NCBI GenBank assembly: GCA_019828545.1
Contig: JACVRA010000025.1
Coordinates: 1 to 64,000, forward strand
DNA: 64,000 nucleotides
From: Paracamarosporium sp. OC-R06-R3
Taxonomy: Eukaryota > Ascomycota > Dothideomycetes > Pleosporales > Didymosphaeriaceae
Reading direction: 5' to 3'
Under the pieces are notes generated by a model. The model ran no database searches. It was not told the DNA's origin and saw nothing but the letters and a program-made list of their open reading frames with translations. Made by a program: the position numbers and the translations under genes. Shown in pieces: positions 44,823 to 56,393 of this stretch; position 1 is the first letter of the stretch, and each line of letters opens with the position of its first letter.

Positions 44823-45148
44823 TCTCCTCATCTTAGTGTAGCTGAAATAGAGCCAACCTACCTCATCTACTTCTTTTGATGTAGGAGACCGAGCTCGTCC
44901 TCACATACTGAGTGCAGTGCACAGTTCGCATTTTATAACACTCAGTAATGCTTGTGGCTAGGGAGGTTCAAAATTGATCGCATCCAACCTGTTTCACGAG
45001 AGTACGGATAGTGTGCGGACGGTCTCGGTGGTTTCACTTTGTACTCGACGTTTTAGCTGATGTAAGGTATTTACAAAACACATACATAGATTCAATTTTA
45101 GATATAATTTCTGGTTGGCACTCGACAGCATGTCTGATCATCTTCTTG
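44823..45148. other. Gap edge, nothing recognised
   Basis: About 320 bp of mixed composition. It may hold the rest of the repeat and the 3' side of the CotH-like relic. Confidence 0.5.
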
Positions 45149-45757
45149 CTATTTTGCAGGCCCAACCTTCTCATACGCCAGCTTTTTCAAGTTGTCAATC
45201 CAATACTTGACAGCGTCCACATCTAACTGTTTATAAATCGCACCCGCTTTCTGCAGTACATCCAACTCCTTCCGCCAAAACGGCAGCACTTTCTTATTAA
45301 GATTGTCCTGACCAAACAGATCATCAGCTAACTTGCGAATTTGATCGTTGAATGCCTTATTCGTAGTGGCGTCGTTGACCACGAGACCCGAGAGTACGGA
45401 TTTTCAACTCTGGAACAAGACCTCCTTCGTTGTATCGTTGGGAAGTATCTGATCTATACCGGAGGGAATGAACTTGAAGCTGATATCACGCTTCTTGCTA
45501 TCTGGTTCAAGTTTAGCAGTCACGTCATTGTAAATGTACGTATTATTTTTGTTCCAGTCGTAGCCGTCCCAATGGTGAAGCAGCGCTTCCATCGCAAAGA
45601 ATCGCATATATGCGTCCCATGCAATAACTCTTTTCGCCCCTGCTAATTTACGCCGCAAGTGGCTTGCATAGCAGAGAAGATTAGAGGTCGTGAAGAGGCG
45701 TGGCGTTTTCCCGCATAAGTTCGATGTTGTCCTTGAGCTGCAATCTTTCCGAACCAC
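45149..45757 (-). pseudogene. CotH-kinase-like protein, C-terminal part, broken
   Basis: One - strand frame carries M-R-F-F-A-M-E-A-L-L-H-H-W-D-G-Y, then N-N-T-Y-I-Y-N-D and F-K-F-I-P-S-G-I-D-Q-I-L, the core of the spore-coat CotH kinase domain (the D-G-Y and D-Q residues are the expected ones). A TGA at 45404-45406 then interrupts it. In the same frame follows K-S-V-L-S-G-L-V-V-N-D and a helical tail ending near 45149. Upstream, the part reading N-I-E-L-M-R-E-N-A-T is in another frame, so there is at least one shift as well. No intact N-terminus found. CotH proteins are atypical kinases, some secreted in fungi. Confidence 0.65.
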
Positions 45758-47910
45758 GGTTAATCAGTCCCTCGCAAAATCCAGAGCGAGTCGATTCTCG
45801 ATGGTCCGAACCGAACATTCCATCAGCGTGACAGGACGCTGATCACCACAAGACCATGCGGATTTGGGCTGCTGGAGTGGTTCAATCGAATGAACTGATT
45901 GTTTCCAAGTTGATGAAAGATTGCTCTTGGGCTGTCATCGTGCCCTAATTTACGGTTCTTAAGTAGTATGGGTGTAGCTCCAATGACGTCACAAGCCGGA
46001 GAATTGGTTCCTCCCGCTTGGAAGAAAGAAAACAGCAACGAATGGCCTTTCTCACCCACATCTGTGTGTAGTTCAGCCGTTCCGCGCTGTTGGCATGTGG
46101 ATCAGAGCACCTGTAGAAGGTGGAAAGACCAATCAGATGATATCGGAAAGTCAGCCGGATGCTTGGCAGCACAGTGCGTTCCTCAATGACACTAGCTTTC
46201 GACGCGAGATCCCTACTCCACGGCTTTGCGGAATAACTGCGACGGATATGGGCGGATGGGCCCTAGACATAACGATAACGACGTTGATTGTTATGGCGTA
46301 GTGCCGCCTATACAATCCGGTCAAACGTCTGATTGACAATGGTCAGCAGCTATGACGCGAAAACTACCAATACGATAGCTTTAACCATCCGACCGACTAC
46401 CGCTGCGAAGGCAACCAAACGGGCAATGTAACGGACCCAAGCACTAGCAAATAGACCACGCAGTAGAGTGGAAGCAATAAGGGGCTAGTGCAGCTCTAGG
46501 TTATCGATAGCTACTAATCCATCATTGTATGTTCTGATTACCAGGGTAAGGTTGGTGCCGGTAATGTTGCTCAGCAAGTGCAAGCCAAACATGTGATCAG
46601 AAACATGATATCGCAGAAATACACGCTTTACAACCACGGGTCCATCAGTAGCAGCATCAACTTCAAGAGAAGAAGGTGCGACCCTATCATAGGCTGGTAG
46701 CATCTCGGTTACGGCTACCGTGCGTATACTAGGCGGGTGGAGTCTCTTCACGTGTTACGAGATCAATCCATAAACCTACGGCCTACGCTCCCCTGGCTAA
46801 CCGCGGCGAGTCCTTCATCATGTCCTTCTCTTGAGTATCAAGGTCAGTGCAAGAGATGCGGTAGTTGCCGGCGTCGGAATCGGCGACATGGCAATGCGGT
46901 CGCCGCAGGGTTCCATTGTAGCAGCCGTAACGGTGACGGCTAGTATGGCGTCGGGTACGGCTATAGACCGCCCATGACTGTGCGAGCAGGAAAGTCCGGT
47001 CTTGGGGAGCATTTGCACAGACAAAATGTAACAAGGAACCACAGATGCGAGTGGTGAAACCAGGCCACGGCATATCAGTCAACACGTCCTCCAGCATTCT
47101 CCTCTTTCTCATTCTTTCGTCCCTTCATCGCTTTGAAGCTTTTCCCATTTAAAAAAATGCCCAGCTCAATTGTCACGTCTCCCACTGATTCCACGACGAC
47201 AGCTCCCTCAGTAAGGGATGTAGGCGAGCAAACATATCAGAATGCTGCCTTAGTTGATGGGTAGATTTGCAGAGCAATACGCGCAGTGGACTCTGAAGAT
47301 GACATCAAGCGGCGGCAAAATCGCCCATGGATTTGTGTCTTGGTTGGATAAACTATTGTTTATGTGTGACGACGATGATGTGCCATTAATTTTTGCTGGT
47401 GATAAGAATGAGTCGTTGAGAGGCACTTTTGAAATTAGACTATAGTAAGCTTAGCTAGATAGTGTTCGGCTATATACTATACTGTCTATGCACGTATAAC
47501 ACGTATGCGCTATATACTGTGCACTATCACGTTATAGGAAGTGTTTTAAACTGAATTGTGCCGAGGTGCACAGAGCACACTTCCTGACATTCATATCTGT
47601 AATATATAGGCCTATCAGGAATGCGTAGTCAATGCGTTATAAATACCGCGTCTTCTCTTGAACTTAGTCGCCCTCTCGTGATGGCATTTACAACACCCAA
47701 AGCTCCAGAATATGCGCGCAAGTCTGGGAGGGTCCACGTGAGCACATTTCTGATAATTAAACCTATATATAGAACTATGTTAAGCAGTCCTAACAGTTCC
47801 CAGATTAGCGTGTGGCTCCTCTCCAGTATAGCTGTTCTGGAGATCATCGCCAGAGTTGCGCTTCACTACTACTAACGTAAAAGATTTGACATAGATGACA
47901 TTATTAATTG
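45758..47910. other. Decayed region upstream of the CotH-like relic
   Basis: No intact gene. A minus-strand frame at 46485-46751 ends in L-T-L-V-I-R-T-Y-N-D-G-L-V-A-I-D-N-L-E-L, reminiscent of the last strands of a jelly-roll carbohydrate-binding module, but it has no clear start. A small + frame at 47621-47875 ends in a membrane-like helix. 46783-47112 (-) is Cys/Arg-rich and unrecognised. These may be pieces of the same broken secreted protein or unrelated. Confidence 0.4.
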
Positions 47911-48946
47911 TTATTTTCGTTGGGCTATTGCATCCAATAGTATTTCAACAATCTCCTCATGCCCCTGTTCAACAGCATAGTATAGTGCGTCTAGCCCATA
48001 GCTATTCAACGCCTTTAAATCTGCCCCGTGCATTATAAGAGTCTCTACCATCTCTTTATCGCCAGACTGCGCAGCAATATGGAGGGCTGTGTATCCGTTT
48101 ATGTCCTGCTCATTAACAGTAGATACTTGACGACGGAGCAATAATCGGACTATCGACTTTTTCCGTGTGCGAATTGCGACGTGAAGGAGGGAGGATCTCC
48201 TTGTAGAGTTGTTGTAGCATATGGTTGAGGGTTCTATGCTGCTTGTGGAGCTAGCTGATGAGTAGCCATTTGGAGAATATGAGTATAGCGGAGAGGCTGA
48301 TGATGAAGAGGGTGTGGTTGTACCCAAAGTATTGGCCATCCCACTTGAAAGTAACTGCTGAGGTCCAGACAAGGCGCTATCGTTCGATTCCACCCAATAA
48401 GCCGTTCCCTGATGGACACAATGTCGACTGGGCTCGGCGTCCGTTGAGCCGAAGAGTTGCTCATACGTGCTATCTGTATGAGAGGAGTTCGCAGCTATTC
48501 TGTTTTCCAGCATCCCGTCGAAAGTATGTGGTATCCGAGGCGACGAGCTCACTGGAGTGATGGAAGGTGTGTGCCATTGAATTGGTGCATAGTCTAAGCC
48601 CAACGATGAGGAGACCAGATTCTTGGAGTTGAGGAGGAGCGTAGCTGCTTGCTGATAGTGTAGGTCCTCGCTGTCTATAGTATCCATAGCCTCCACGGCA
48701 CCCACAGCATCGAGGTCATTGAGAGCAGTAGCATCGGGCGGGTCGGCGTTCGTAGAAGCATTGGCCTTCTGCCGCTCTGCCATCAAATGTTAGATCATTG
48801 CTCTACGACTATTGTTCGCAAGCTAACGAGTTAAAAGGGAGTTCACCTCGAAACTTTTGCTGTGCTACACGGTTTTGTAGTCTCCTCTGGGCAGACACTG
48901 TACGTTTCTGTGCTACAGCAATGTTGCCATTTTCTGGGTCGGACAT
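47911..48946 (-). CDS. bANK transcription factor: bZIP basic region plus ankyrin repeats
   Basis: Exons (minus) 48946-48847 and 48776-47911, giving 321 residues. The intron splits the basic region; the join restores Q-R-R-L-Q-N-R-V-A-Q-Q-K-F-R-E-R-Q-K (Asn25 and Arg33, the N-x7-R of bZIP). No leucine heptads follow; instead there is a long Ser/Thr-rich linker, then three ankyrin repeats near the C-terminus (S-L-L-H-V-A-I; T-A-L-H-I-A-A; D-A-L-Y-Y-A-V). A basic region without zipper plus ankyrins defines the bANK group, whose known member TOXE activates the HC-toxin genes of Cochliobolus carbonum; other members sit in metabolite clusters. It lies next to the FAD oxidase and is the best candidate for the cluster's regulator. 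Confidence 0.85.
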
Positions 48947-50185
48947 TTCTTTCTATTATCTAGGCCCAATTCGGGGAAATAAAACGGTTGGTGGCTACAA
49001 CGCTTGCGGCTGCCGTACATAAGCCTCCCGAGGTCTTGCGCAGGACAGACGGATGACTTAAAGCCTAAAATCAATCAAGTCAGCTTTTTTTGTGAGAAAG
49101 CTTACATGCACAGAGGTACGGTCTTTCCGGTTTCAACTCTTATCGTGTCCGGGGTCTGGGCAGCCGGAAAATCATATAAGCGGTGGAGAACAGCATTAGT
49201 GCGGGATGTTGCCTATTAGTACCGACTTGGCTCCAATGCGAAATGCGAGATGCAGGTTTCTTAAGGACAAAAACGTTTATTTGATGCTTCAGGAGTGTGA
49301 TGGATCGGATCCTTGGCGGGCGTACACGGGCTTACGCGGGCTAGCAACGGGCAGGATTAACCTGCATCTTGCACCATACTACACGTGCGTACCATGCATA
49401 CGCCCCCTCCGTCTCCTGTAGGATCCTTACAGGAGTTGCCTGAAAAAATAATGATGATGATGACAGCACTATACCACAAACTGGCATGGCTTAGCCGATC
49501 CTCAATCTGTTTGTTGTAACGTTTTGTCTGTTAACGTAAGAGGAACTTCCATCAACAATATAAACTGCGAAGCTTCTTCTTTTAAGGTATAAGGGTATTT
49601 CATTGGTTGTACTCTTATCGTTGAGGCCTTCCCTTGCGGAGCAAGCACTGGTGGTTTTCTCTTTTGCCTTTTGCGTGTTGACGCCGAGTACCATTGACCC
49701 GGAAGGTGGCTAGACTAACAAATAGGGGAAAGAGATGTAGCGCGGGTTTGTATTATGTGGGACAACATGTGGGTCACACTATAAAGAGGTCCGGACTTCG
49801 TCGTTGAAGCTAACTATTTCGCAATACGTACGAAAAATTCTGCAAGTTCACAGGTGGGGTCCAGACTGGTCGCCAAGTGAATCCCCCGTCAGTTTAGCGA
49901 CAATTTTGGTAGTTAGGACCGCGTGGCAAGTACTACAGAAGGATAAGAACACGAGCCAAAGCGCCTACACCCCTGCACCCCTGCACTCGCCTCAGCAATC
50001 AGGCGTCGAGCAGCGAAAAAAAGTCCATCGATTGGTCCATGGAGGAAAGTCAATGGAGAATGTCTAATCGTCAGGTCGTCGCACGCGATGCTGTCGTCAC
50101 ACACGATACAATTGTGTAGGAGAAAAAGATGCATTGTGCAACGCAACATTGCCGAGATAGAAGGGTAACCAATCGATTACCAAGC
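48947..50185. other. Intergenic, about 1.2 kb
   Basis: Promoter of the bANK gene and 3' region of the FAD oxidase. Frames at 49004-49421 and 49804-50067 carry no domain. No repeat found. Confidence 0.5.
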
Positions 50186-51757
50186 TCACCTATCAAGCTT
50201 GAAGTAGCTCTTCCAGAGCTGTGTCAGCTTACCCTCTGGGTCGTACTTCTGTGCGATCCGCTGCAGTTTCTTATAATTCTGCTCTCCATAGCTCTTTTGC
50301 ACTTGCTGTTTGACATCTGCATAATTCATGTACACAAACGGAGTGTATACCCGGTGTGCCTTGGCCTTTGCTTCGACATCGGCGATCAATCCACGTGTAG
50401 AGGCCTCAACAAGGTCATCATTTTGCGCCTCTGTCCAGGACGTCGGGAAGGATATCATAATCAAAGGTCCGTTGGAAGCCTTTAGACCAAATGCGTTTCC
50501 GCCGTTATTTTCCATTGCCTCCAGAACATTCAGTGGAATAGGCTGGAAAAGTGCATTTAGAGTTCCCATGTCTCCCCCACTCTCCTTCAGTAAAGCAGCA
50601 TTGCGGCTTTTGTAGAGAGACAGAACTTCGGCAAGAAATTTGGGCGAAAAAGAAGCGGAGATGACAACGTTGCCCCACATCCACCGGCCGCCGTATGGCG
50701 TAGCGCCGTTTTCGAGGAAAATCGAGACATTACCTGCGGTGGTCGAGTTGACAACTGCTGAAGATATCTCTTGAAAAGGTTTGAAGACTTTAGGTATTCT
50801 TTCTGATGGTGAAGGTACTGTAGAATGCAAAAGTCCTACATTGGTCGCGTATTCACCAGTAGAGGGGTTAAAGCCCATGCTAACCCAGGCACCAGCAGCT
50901 TTATCCGAAGGTAGCCCATAAGTTGTAAGGTTCTGGAAGGCGGGAATAATTGTTGCGTTCGAACTGCCCGGAAAACTGAGGAAATTTTGCCAGATTTGTC
51001 CTTGGTCGAAGGCAACAAGGTCGAATCGAGTGACGATGCCGAAGTTCGAGCTACCCCCACCCCGCAAGGCCCAGTACAGATCATTGTTCTCTTGTGGGGA
51101 TGCGTAGACTACTCGGCCGGATGCGAGCACAACTTCGAAACCACGAACGTTGTCTGTAGCCCATCCATATTGACCTGAAAAGTAGGAGATGCCGCCACCG
51201 AGGACTAATCCGCTCACCCCGACATTCATGTCGCGGCCTCCCACGACAGCAAGGCCCTTAGGCTCAATGAATTGGGTGACATTGTACCAGCGATTTCCCG
51301 GCCCAGTGGAGACCGTCTTTCGGTCACTGGAGACACTGATATCGTTCAGATGCACCAGATCAATCGTCACGCCATCTGTAATACTAGAAGCGCCTGCGAA
51401 AGGGGTGTGGCCTCCTCCCTTCACTGCAAATGGCCAGTCGTTTTGTGTTAAGACTTTCAAAACAGTCGAAACGGCTTTCGTGCTCTTGGGGGCCACAAAG
51501 CATTGTGGCCGAGTCTCGAGCTGTTGGTCAGACCAGTAAGAAGACGATTGGATGAAAGCCGTGGTGTTTGGATAAGCAACATCCCCTGGCAAGGAAGCCT
51601 CCAGAGCCGCGCACTAAAAACTACATTAGTAACAGGTATGCATTTGGGAATAGACTGGACGTACCGCCGCATCGTCTCGTGAACGCAGGGGAATTCTGGC
51701 GGCTAGTGCTGCCCCGCTAAGAGTGCACAGCAGTGCAACATTAAGGTATCCAAGCAT
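50186..51757 (-). CDS. Secreted berberine-bridge-type FAD-linked oxidoreductase
   Basis: Exons (minus) 51757-51665 and 51613-50186, giving 506 residues. A signal peptide (MLGYLNVALLCTLSGAALA) is encoded by the first exon. The PCMH FAD domain has F-A-V-K-G-G-G-H-T-P-F, where His100 is the expected FAD attachment site. There is no Cys in the V-G-G-R-D-M-N-V-G-V-S-G-L-V-L-G-G-G stretch, so a single covalent link is likely. L-Y-W-A-L-R-G-G-G-S-S-N-F-G-I-V-T is the second FAD motif. The C-terminal BBE segment is N-Y-A-D-V-K-Q-Q-V-Q-K-S-Y-G-E-Q-N-Y-K-K-L. Such enzymes oxidise or cyclise metabolites, often in vesicles or outside the cell. It is a likely late tailoring enzyme of the polyketide. Confidence 0.92.
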
Positions 51758-52453
51758 ATTAACTTTGGTGACTGAGCGTCTTGATTGGCAACGTGGTCAT
51801 ACGCCAGGATTATACTCCAATCGTTTGTAGAGAGAAACCGTCACTATGGCTTAGGAGATAGAAATTCGCTGCCCAGACGTTACAATTTATATCCAGTGCT
51901 TATTACCATGGCTTTGGAATAGGGGACCCCCACGGAACCCATCAGCTCGCTTTGTGACAAAATTAGAAGTGAACAGATCATCCTCCCGCAACGTGCTGTG
52001 GTGCCTGTGCACAATTATTCCTTCGGTATGGGTGCCGGCACCTCGCGAGCTTCAAGTTGTTCCTCTCGGAAATTAGTGGCGATGGTCAGGACACTCTCAA
52101 GCCACTTGCTTATGGAAAGGATGATGCTTATGTGGACCGTGCTGGAAAGAAAGCCATGTCGTGCGCACTGTCCACCCGTATTCGGTAAAATAAACGACCC
52201 AGTTCGCCTAATATCTTGCATATCGTTTCAAGTTAGCACTCAACTAAGCTCTTCTGGATTTTTCTATCCGCCTTTTCAATATATCCAACCTGTGCTTCAT
52301 GGCCAGGAACACTAGAATCTCAAGTGCGACAGGCCATTTCACGCAAGTATTGTATAAATGGTTTTAGATCAAAAAACTAATGTATAAGAGCATAGAAGAC
52401 TATACCTATAGTATCTTTCTATTTACTCTAACGATAGACAACGTCACCAGTAT
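51758..52453. other. Promoter region of the FAD oxidase
   Basis: About 700 bp upstream of the FAD oxidase and downstream of the SDR, both on the minus strand. No coding signal. Confidence 0.5.
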
Positions 52454-53384
52454 TTACCAGGGAATCACTTCACGAGTGTCGACATCAATCAACTTGCCCG
52501 AAGTACTCTCCCGTGTTGCTGAAGTGACAAGGTCGATGATCTTACCGGCACTCTCTTCGCTTTTAGTAACGGGCAAGTCGATACCAGCACCAGTGGCTGC
52601 CGCAATTCCCATATCAGTCGAAACGAATCTGCAAATCGAGAATGGGATTTTAGCGTTTTTCTTCCTACACCACTTTGTTACAACTTACCCAGGATGGATC
52701 GCAAAAGCGGTGAGTGTTTCCTTCGCAGTATGGAGGATTCTACAAGCCACGTTAGCTATAGCCCATTGATGAGCTGATTGGTCGAACCCTACTGTGTAAA
52801 GATGTTCTGTGCGGCTTTTGACGTGCAGTAAGCAGCATTGTACTGGTACCATGGTTGTGCACCAGCGATGGAACCCAATCGGCTGGAGACTGATAACCAC
52901 TTGGGGGCGCTTGATTTTAGGAGCAGTTGATTAACTGCCTGGTACAACGCAAGGCCGGCCACGAAGTTGACGTTGAAACTCTCGGTGAAGGCGTTGGGGT
53001 CGGCAGTCTCAAGAGGGCCAGCTCCAATGGAGATACCGGAGTTCGCGATGACAATGTCAACATGATCGATTCCAGCAGCTTCAATAGTGGCGATGGCCTT
53101 CTTCGGATCCTCGTAGTTCGTGTTCTCAATACCGACAAGCAGTAGACGCGAGCCGCTTCCTGCCGGTAAACTCTTCAGCTCTTCCGCTTTCGAGGCCTTG
53201 GGGTCACGGACAGCCGCAACAACAACGTGGTCAGGGTACGAGAGATAAGCGGTCACTAGCGCTTTTCCGATGCCTGCAATTTGACGGTGAGGTTAGTGAA
53301 AGTAGCCAAATGGGGGACATTCCCGAAATCCATCGGGAACTTACCTCTGCCGCCACCAGTGATGAAAACTACAGTTGGAGCCAT
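52454..53384 (-). CDS. Short-chain dehydrogenase (norsolorinic acid ketoreductase-like)
   Basis: Exons (minus) 53384-53345, 53273-52793, 52739-52689 and 52628-52454, giving 248 residues; the exon sum is divisible by three. The cofactor motif T-G-G-G-R-G-I-G is restored across the first intron. N-S-G appears in place of the NAG motif (I-A-N-S-G-I-S). The active site is Ser in S-V-S-S-R and Y-C-T-S-K (Tyr-x3-Lys). After the third exon comes A-F-A-I-H-P-G-F-V-S-T-D-M-G, the usual substrate-loop entry. This small SDR type includes the aflatoxin Nor-1 ketoreductase, so reduction of a polyketide ketone is a fair guess. Naive translation shows a false stop; the 53-bp second intron removes it. Divergent from the P450. 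Confidence 0.9.
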
Positions 53385-54240
53385 GGTGGAAGTTTGTTTG
53401 CTTGAATTTTCTGATCTTCAAGACAGTCGGTATTAAAGGGCTCAAGAAACGATCTTTTTCAAAGTTTCTTTTTCGCAGTGTTATTAGGCAACAAATTGAT
53501 TTCAAATCAAAGTGTTCTTGGCAGTCCGGCAATATCACAGCGACGCTGCCGTTCTCAGTAGGTGGAAATGGTTGCGACAGATTTAGATTAGTTTACTATG
53601 CGTCTAAGCGGCACAGTCCCTAACCAGGCATGTAAGCAAGTTTCGTATTGCTCAGTTTTAACTTGTCAACGATATTATTTCCGATCGCATTGATGCAAGT
53701 AGTCTTAAAAGGCGAATAAAATGATATCACGAACATAGGTAGAGAAACCTCTTCAGGAACAAGCCCTTACTAAGCACCGGATTTAGACAGCTACCCCGGA
53801 TACAACAAAAGTGCACAGACTAATCCTGCAGTTTCTAAACGCGATGGATACTAGGTGGCTACTTGGCGAGAAAGTCGTATAATATTGAGGCGCCCGAGGT
53901 GTCACAAGCGAGGCGGTTTATACTACGGATGCGGATGCGGATGCGGCTGAGCGGAACGCCATGGCCTTATGCATGTAAGCAAGGCAAGCCACATTGCTTA
54001 CTTGCATTGTAGATCTATGTACATGTTTGCGAAATACGATCGCTATCACTCCACCGAGTCATTTCCGCCTAGTAAACACACTGTTAACGATCTCGCGAAA
54101 CGCTTCGAGGTATCAGAACATGCTCTTGCACTGTTTGGCGTTTCCCTAAATCGCGTCATCTTGTGCTGCTGGCCTTGCACACAACACACGGTGTCTTTGT
54201 CTGCTATTTGCTATCCGTCTTCACCTCGCTCAAAACGACC
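53385..54240. promoter_or_regulatory. Divergent promoter of SDR and P450, with a TOX-box-like site
   Basis: An 856-bp shared upstream region. At 54090-54099 the sequence ATCTCGCGAA fits the ATCTCNCGNA consensus reported for TOXE-bound promoters, 142 bp before the P450 start codon. By chance one expects roughly one such match per 30 kb on two strands, so alone this is weak. A (CGGATG)3 microsatellite lies at 53926-53946. No gene inside; short frames at 53375-53623 and 53969-54277 have no domain. Confidence 0.45.
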
Positions 54241-55852
54241 ATGGCAACATTGGGGTTTGCGACTTTCTCAACAATAGTCCTTTCATTGGCTGTTTTATAC
54301 CTTATCAGCCTTGTCGGGTATCGACTGATTTTCAGTCCGCTTGCAAAATTTCCGGGGCCAAAACTGGCGGCCGCCACGCACTGGTATCAAAGGTACTTCG
54401 ACCTAGTAGCCAAGCGCCATGGAGGCCAATTCACGATGAAGATCAAGCGAATGCATGAGCAGTACGGACCAATCGTGCGGATTACACCAGATGAGCTTCA
54501 CATCGACGACCCGGAATACTGGCCAGAAGTATATGGCAGTAATAGCGCAGCGAGGCCAATGGATAAACCAGAGCGGTTGGTGCATCGTTTTGGCCTGCCT
54601 GATGCAATCTTTAGCACGGCTGGGGCCGAGCTGCACCGTGCACGAAGACAAGCAATGGCTGGCTTCTTTAATCGCCAGCGCTTGCGCGAATCTCAAAGCA
54701 GAATCAATAAACTCGTCGATCGGGTTTCTCAACGTGTATCCAGAGAATATGCTGGTTCTGGTCGAGTTCTCAACATAGGCGATATGTTCTCGTGCTTGGC
54801 TACTGATGTAGTTACGGAGCTGTGCTACCGCCGCTGTACCAACTGTATAGAGGATCCAAACTTCAAACCGCCACTTGTGGACGTCATTATGAACAACTTC
54901 TGGGCAGCGCATTGGAGCGCGCACTTCAGATTTCTGTTGGATTGGCTTGAAAGGCTTCCGGACACGGTTATCGTTAATTTGATACCTGCCATCAAACCGA
55001 TCATGGATCTTCGTGTTAGCATCAACCAGCAGGTGGATGAAATAATATCGACAATCAAGAAATCTCCCAATGGTACGAAGAATCTTCGCGGCTCAGATCA
55101 AAACACTATCTTTGACGAAATGTTCGCTTCCAAGCTCCCAAGCAATGAGCTCGCACTCGAACGCGTGTCGCAGGATGGGATGGCCCTGGTCACTGCCGGT
55201 GTGGAGACTGTGAAAGCAACCGTTACTTTCGCTCTGTTCCACTGTCTCGACAACCCCGCTATCACCGCCCGCCTCAAGGGAGAACTAATAGAGGCAATGC
55301 CGGATCCCGCCATCATACCACCTTGGGTCGAGCTTGAAAAGCTTCCCTACCTGACAGCTGTTATCCAAGAAAGTGAGTCACCAGATGATTAATTCACCGC
55401 GCAAACATTGATAGAACAAAGGCTTGCGACTGAGTATTGGTACGGCGCAACGTAGCCCGAGAATTAACAGGCTACATGCTATGCAATACAAAGATTGGGT
55501 CATACCACCTGGGGTGGCAGTCGGCATGGACGCTTACCATACGCATACCAATCCAGACGTATTCCCAGATCCATTCGTTTTCCGCCCAGAGCGATGGCTG
55601 AGCAATCCAAAAGGGCCCGACGGACAGCAACCGCTGACCAACTACCTCGTCACGTTCGGTCTTGGCTCCAGGATATGTATAGCTATGCACCTCGCATACT
55701 TAGAGGTCTATGTGACGCTTGCTGTGATTTTCCGTCGCCACGACCTACAGCTTTTTGAAACCGACCGAACCGACGTGGAATTCGCTCTAGACTTCATCGC
55801 GGCGATGCCACACTGGGAAGCCAGAGGTGTGAGGGTGACGGTCAGCAAGTGA
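54241..55852 (+). CDS. Cytochrome P450 monooxygenase (TRI4/CYP58-like style)
   Basis: Exons 54241-55372 and 55422-55852, giving 520 residues. N-terminal membrane anchor (S-T-I-V-L-S-L-A-V-L-Y-L-I), then the hinge P-L-A-K-F-P-G-P-K. Helix C has H-R-A-R-R-Q-A-M. The I-helix region has A-L-V-T-A-G-V-E-T-V-K-A-T, and the ExxR motif is Glu377-Ser-Leu-Arg380 across the intron. The heme loop is F-G-L-G-S-R-I-C-I-A-M with Cys463; the residue two after Cys is Ala465 instead of the usual Gly. Start chosen at M-A-T-L-G-F because the longer open frame upstream adds no helix expected for the family. ER-bound, likely hydroxylates or epoxidises the polyketide. Confidence 0.9.
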
Positions 55853-56393
55853 GCCCGTTCAAGAGCGTCAGGTGTTTGTAGATGCGAGAAAGATACATTG
55901 GATTGAATCGCCGCGATACACTCTTTGTGCATGGTGATGTGATACGTTGCCTTGTGTCACACTGGAATTGAGGTACGCCCCAGTTCCCGTTTTTAGCCCA
56001 ATGGTACCCATGCCACGACTTGCCACTTCTGATCCGCGACGAATAGATACGAAAACCTTTCTAGACACTCTAGCTAAAATAGAACGGATATGGTATGTTC
56101 TAGGTTGAATGAATCTAATACAGACTTCCGATTTTCCCCCACGCATGCCCATACTGGACCTGAAATGGAGCGTTGAAATATTTGACCAGTTTTATTCTTG
56201 TGCTGTGAGTATTCTACTTATCTTCTAGTTTTCTTCGACGAACATGTAATCTTTCCGTTCTGACCACCTCCTCAACGACAGGATAAGTCCTTGAGAAGTT
56301 GTCAAGACACTTGGATCAAAACATTCTGTTCCCCACATATTGTACGCCTTCCACGAGAAAAAACAGAGAGGAACTCCATGCATCATTGGACAC
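55853..56393. other. Convergent 3' region
   Basis: About 540 bp between the P450 (+) and the hydrolase (-). No coding or repeat signal recognised. Confidence 0.55.

Noticed and set aside
44283..44836. Long open frames on both strands
   Set aside because: They are produced by the run of N in the assembly gap.
48370..48395. CGTTCGATTCCACCC, T-arm-like
   Set aside because: Lies within the bANK coding exon and has no cloverleaf partners.
52740..52800. Apparent stop in the SDR gene
   Set aside because: A 53-bp intron with branch site and TAG acceptor removes it; the exon sum is divisible by three.
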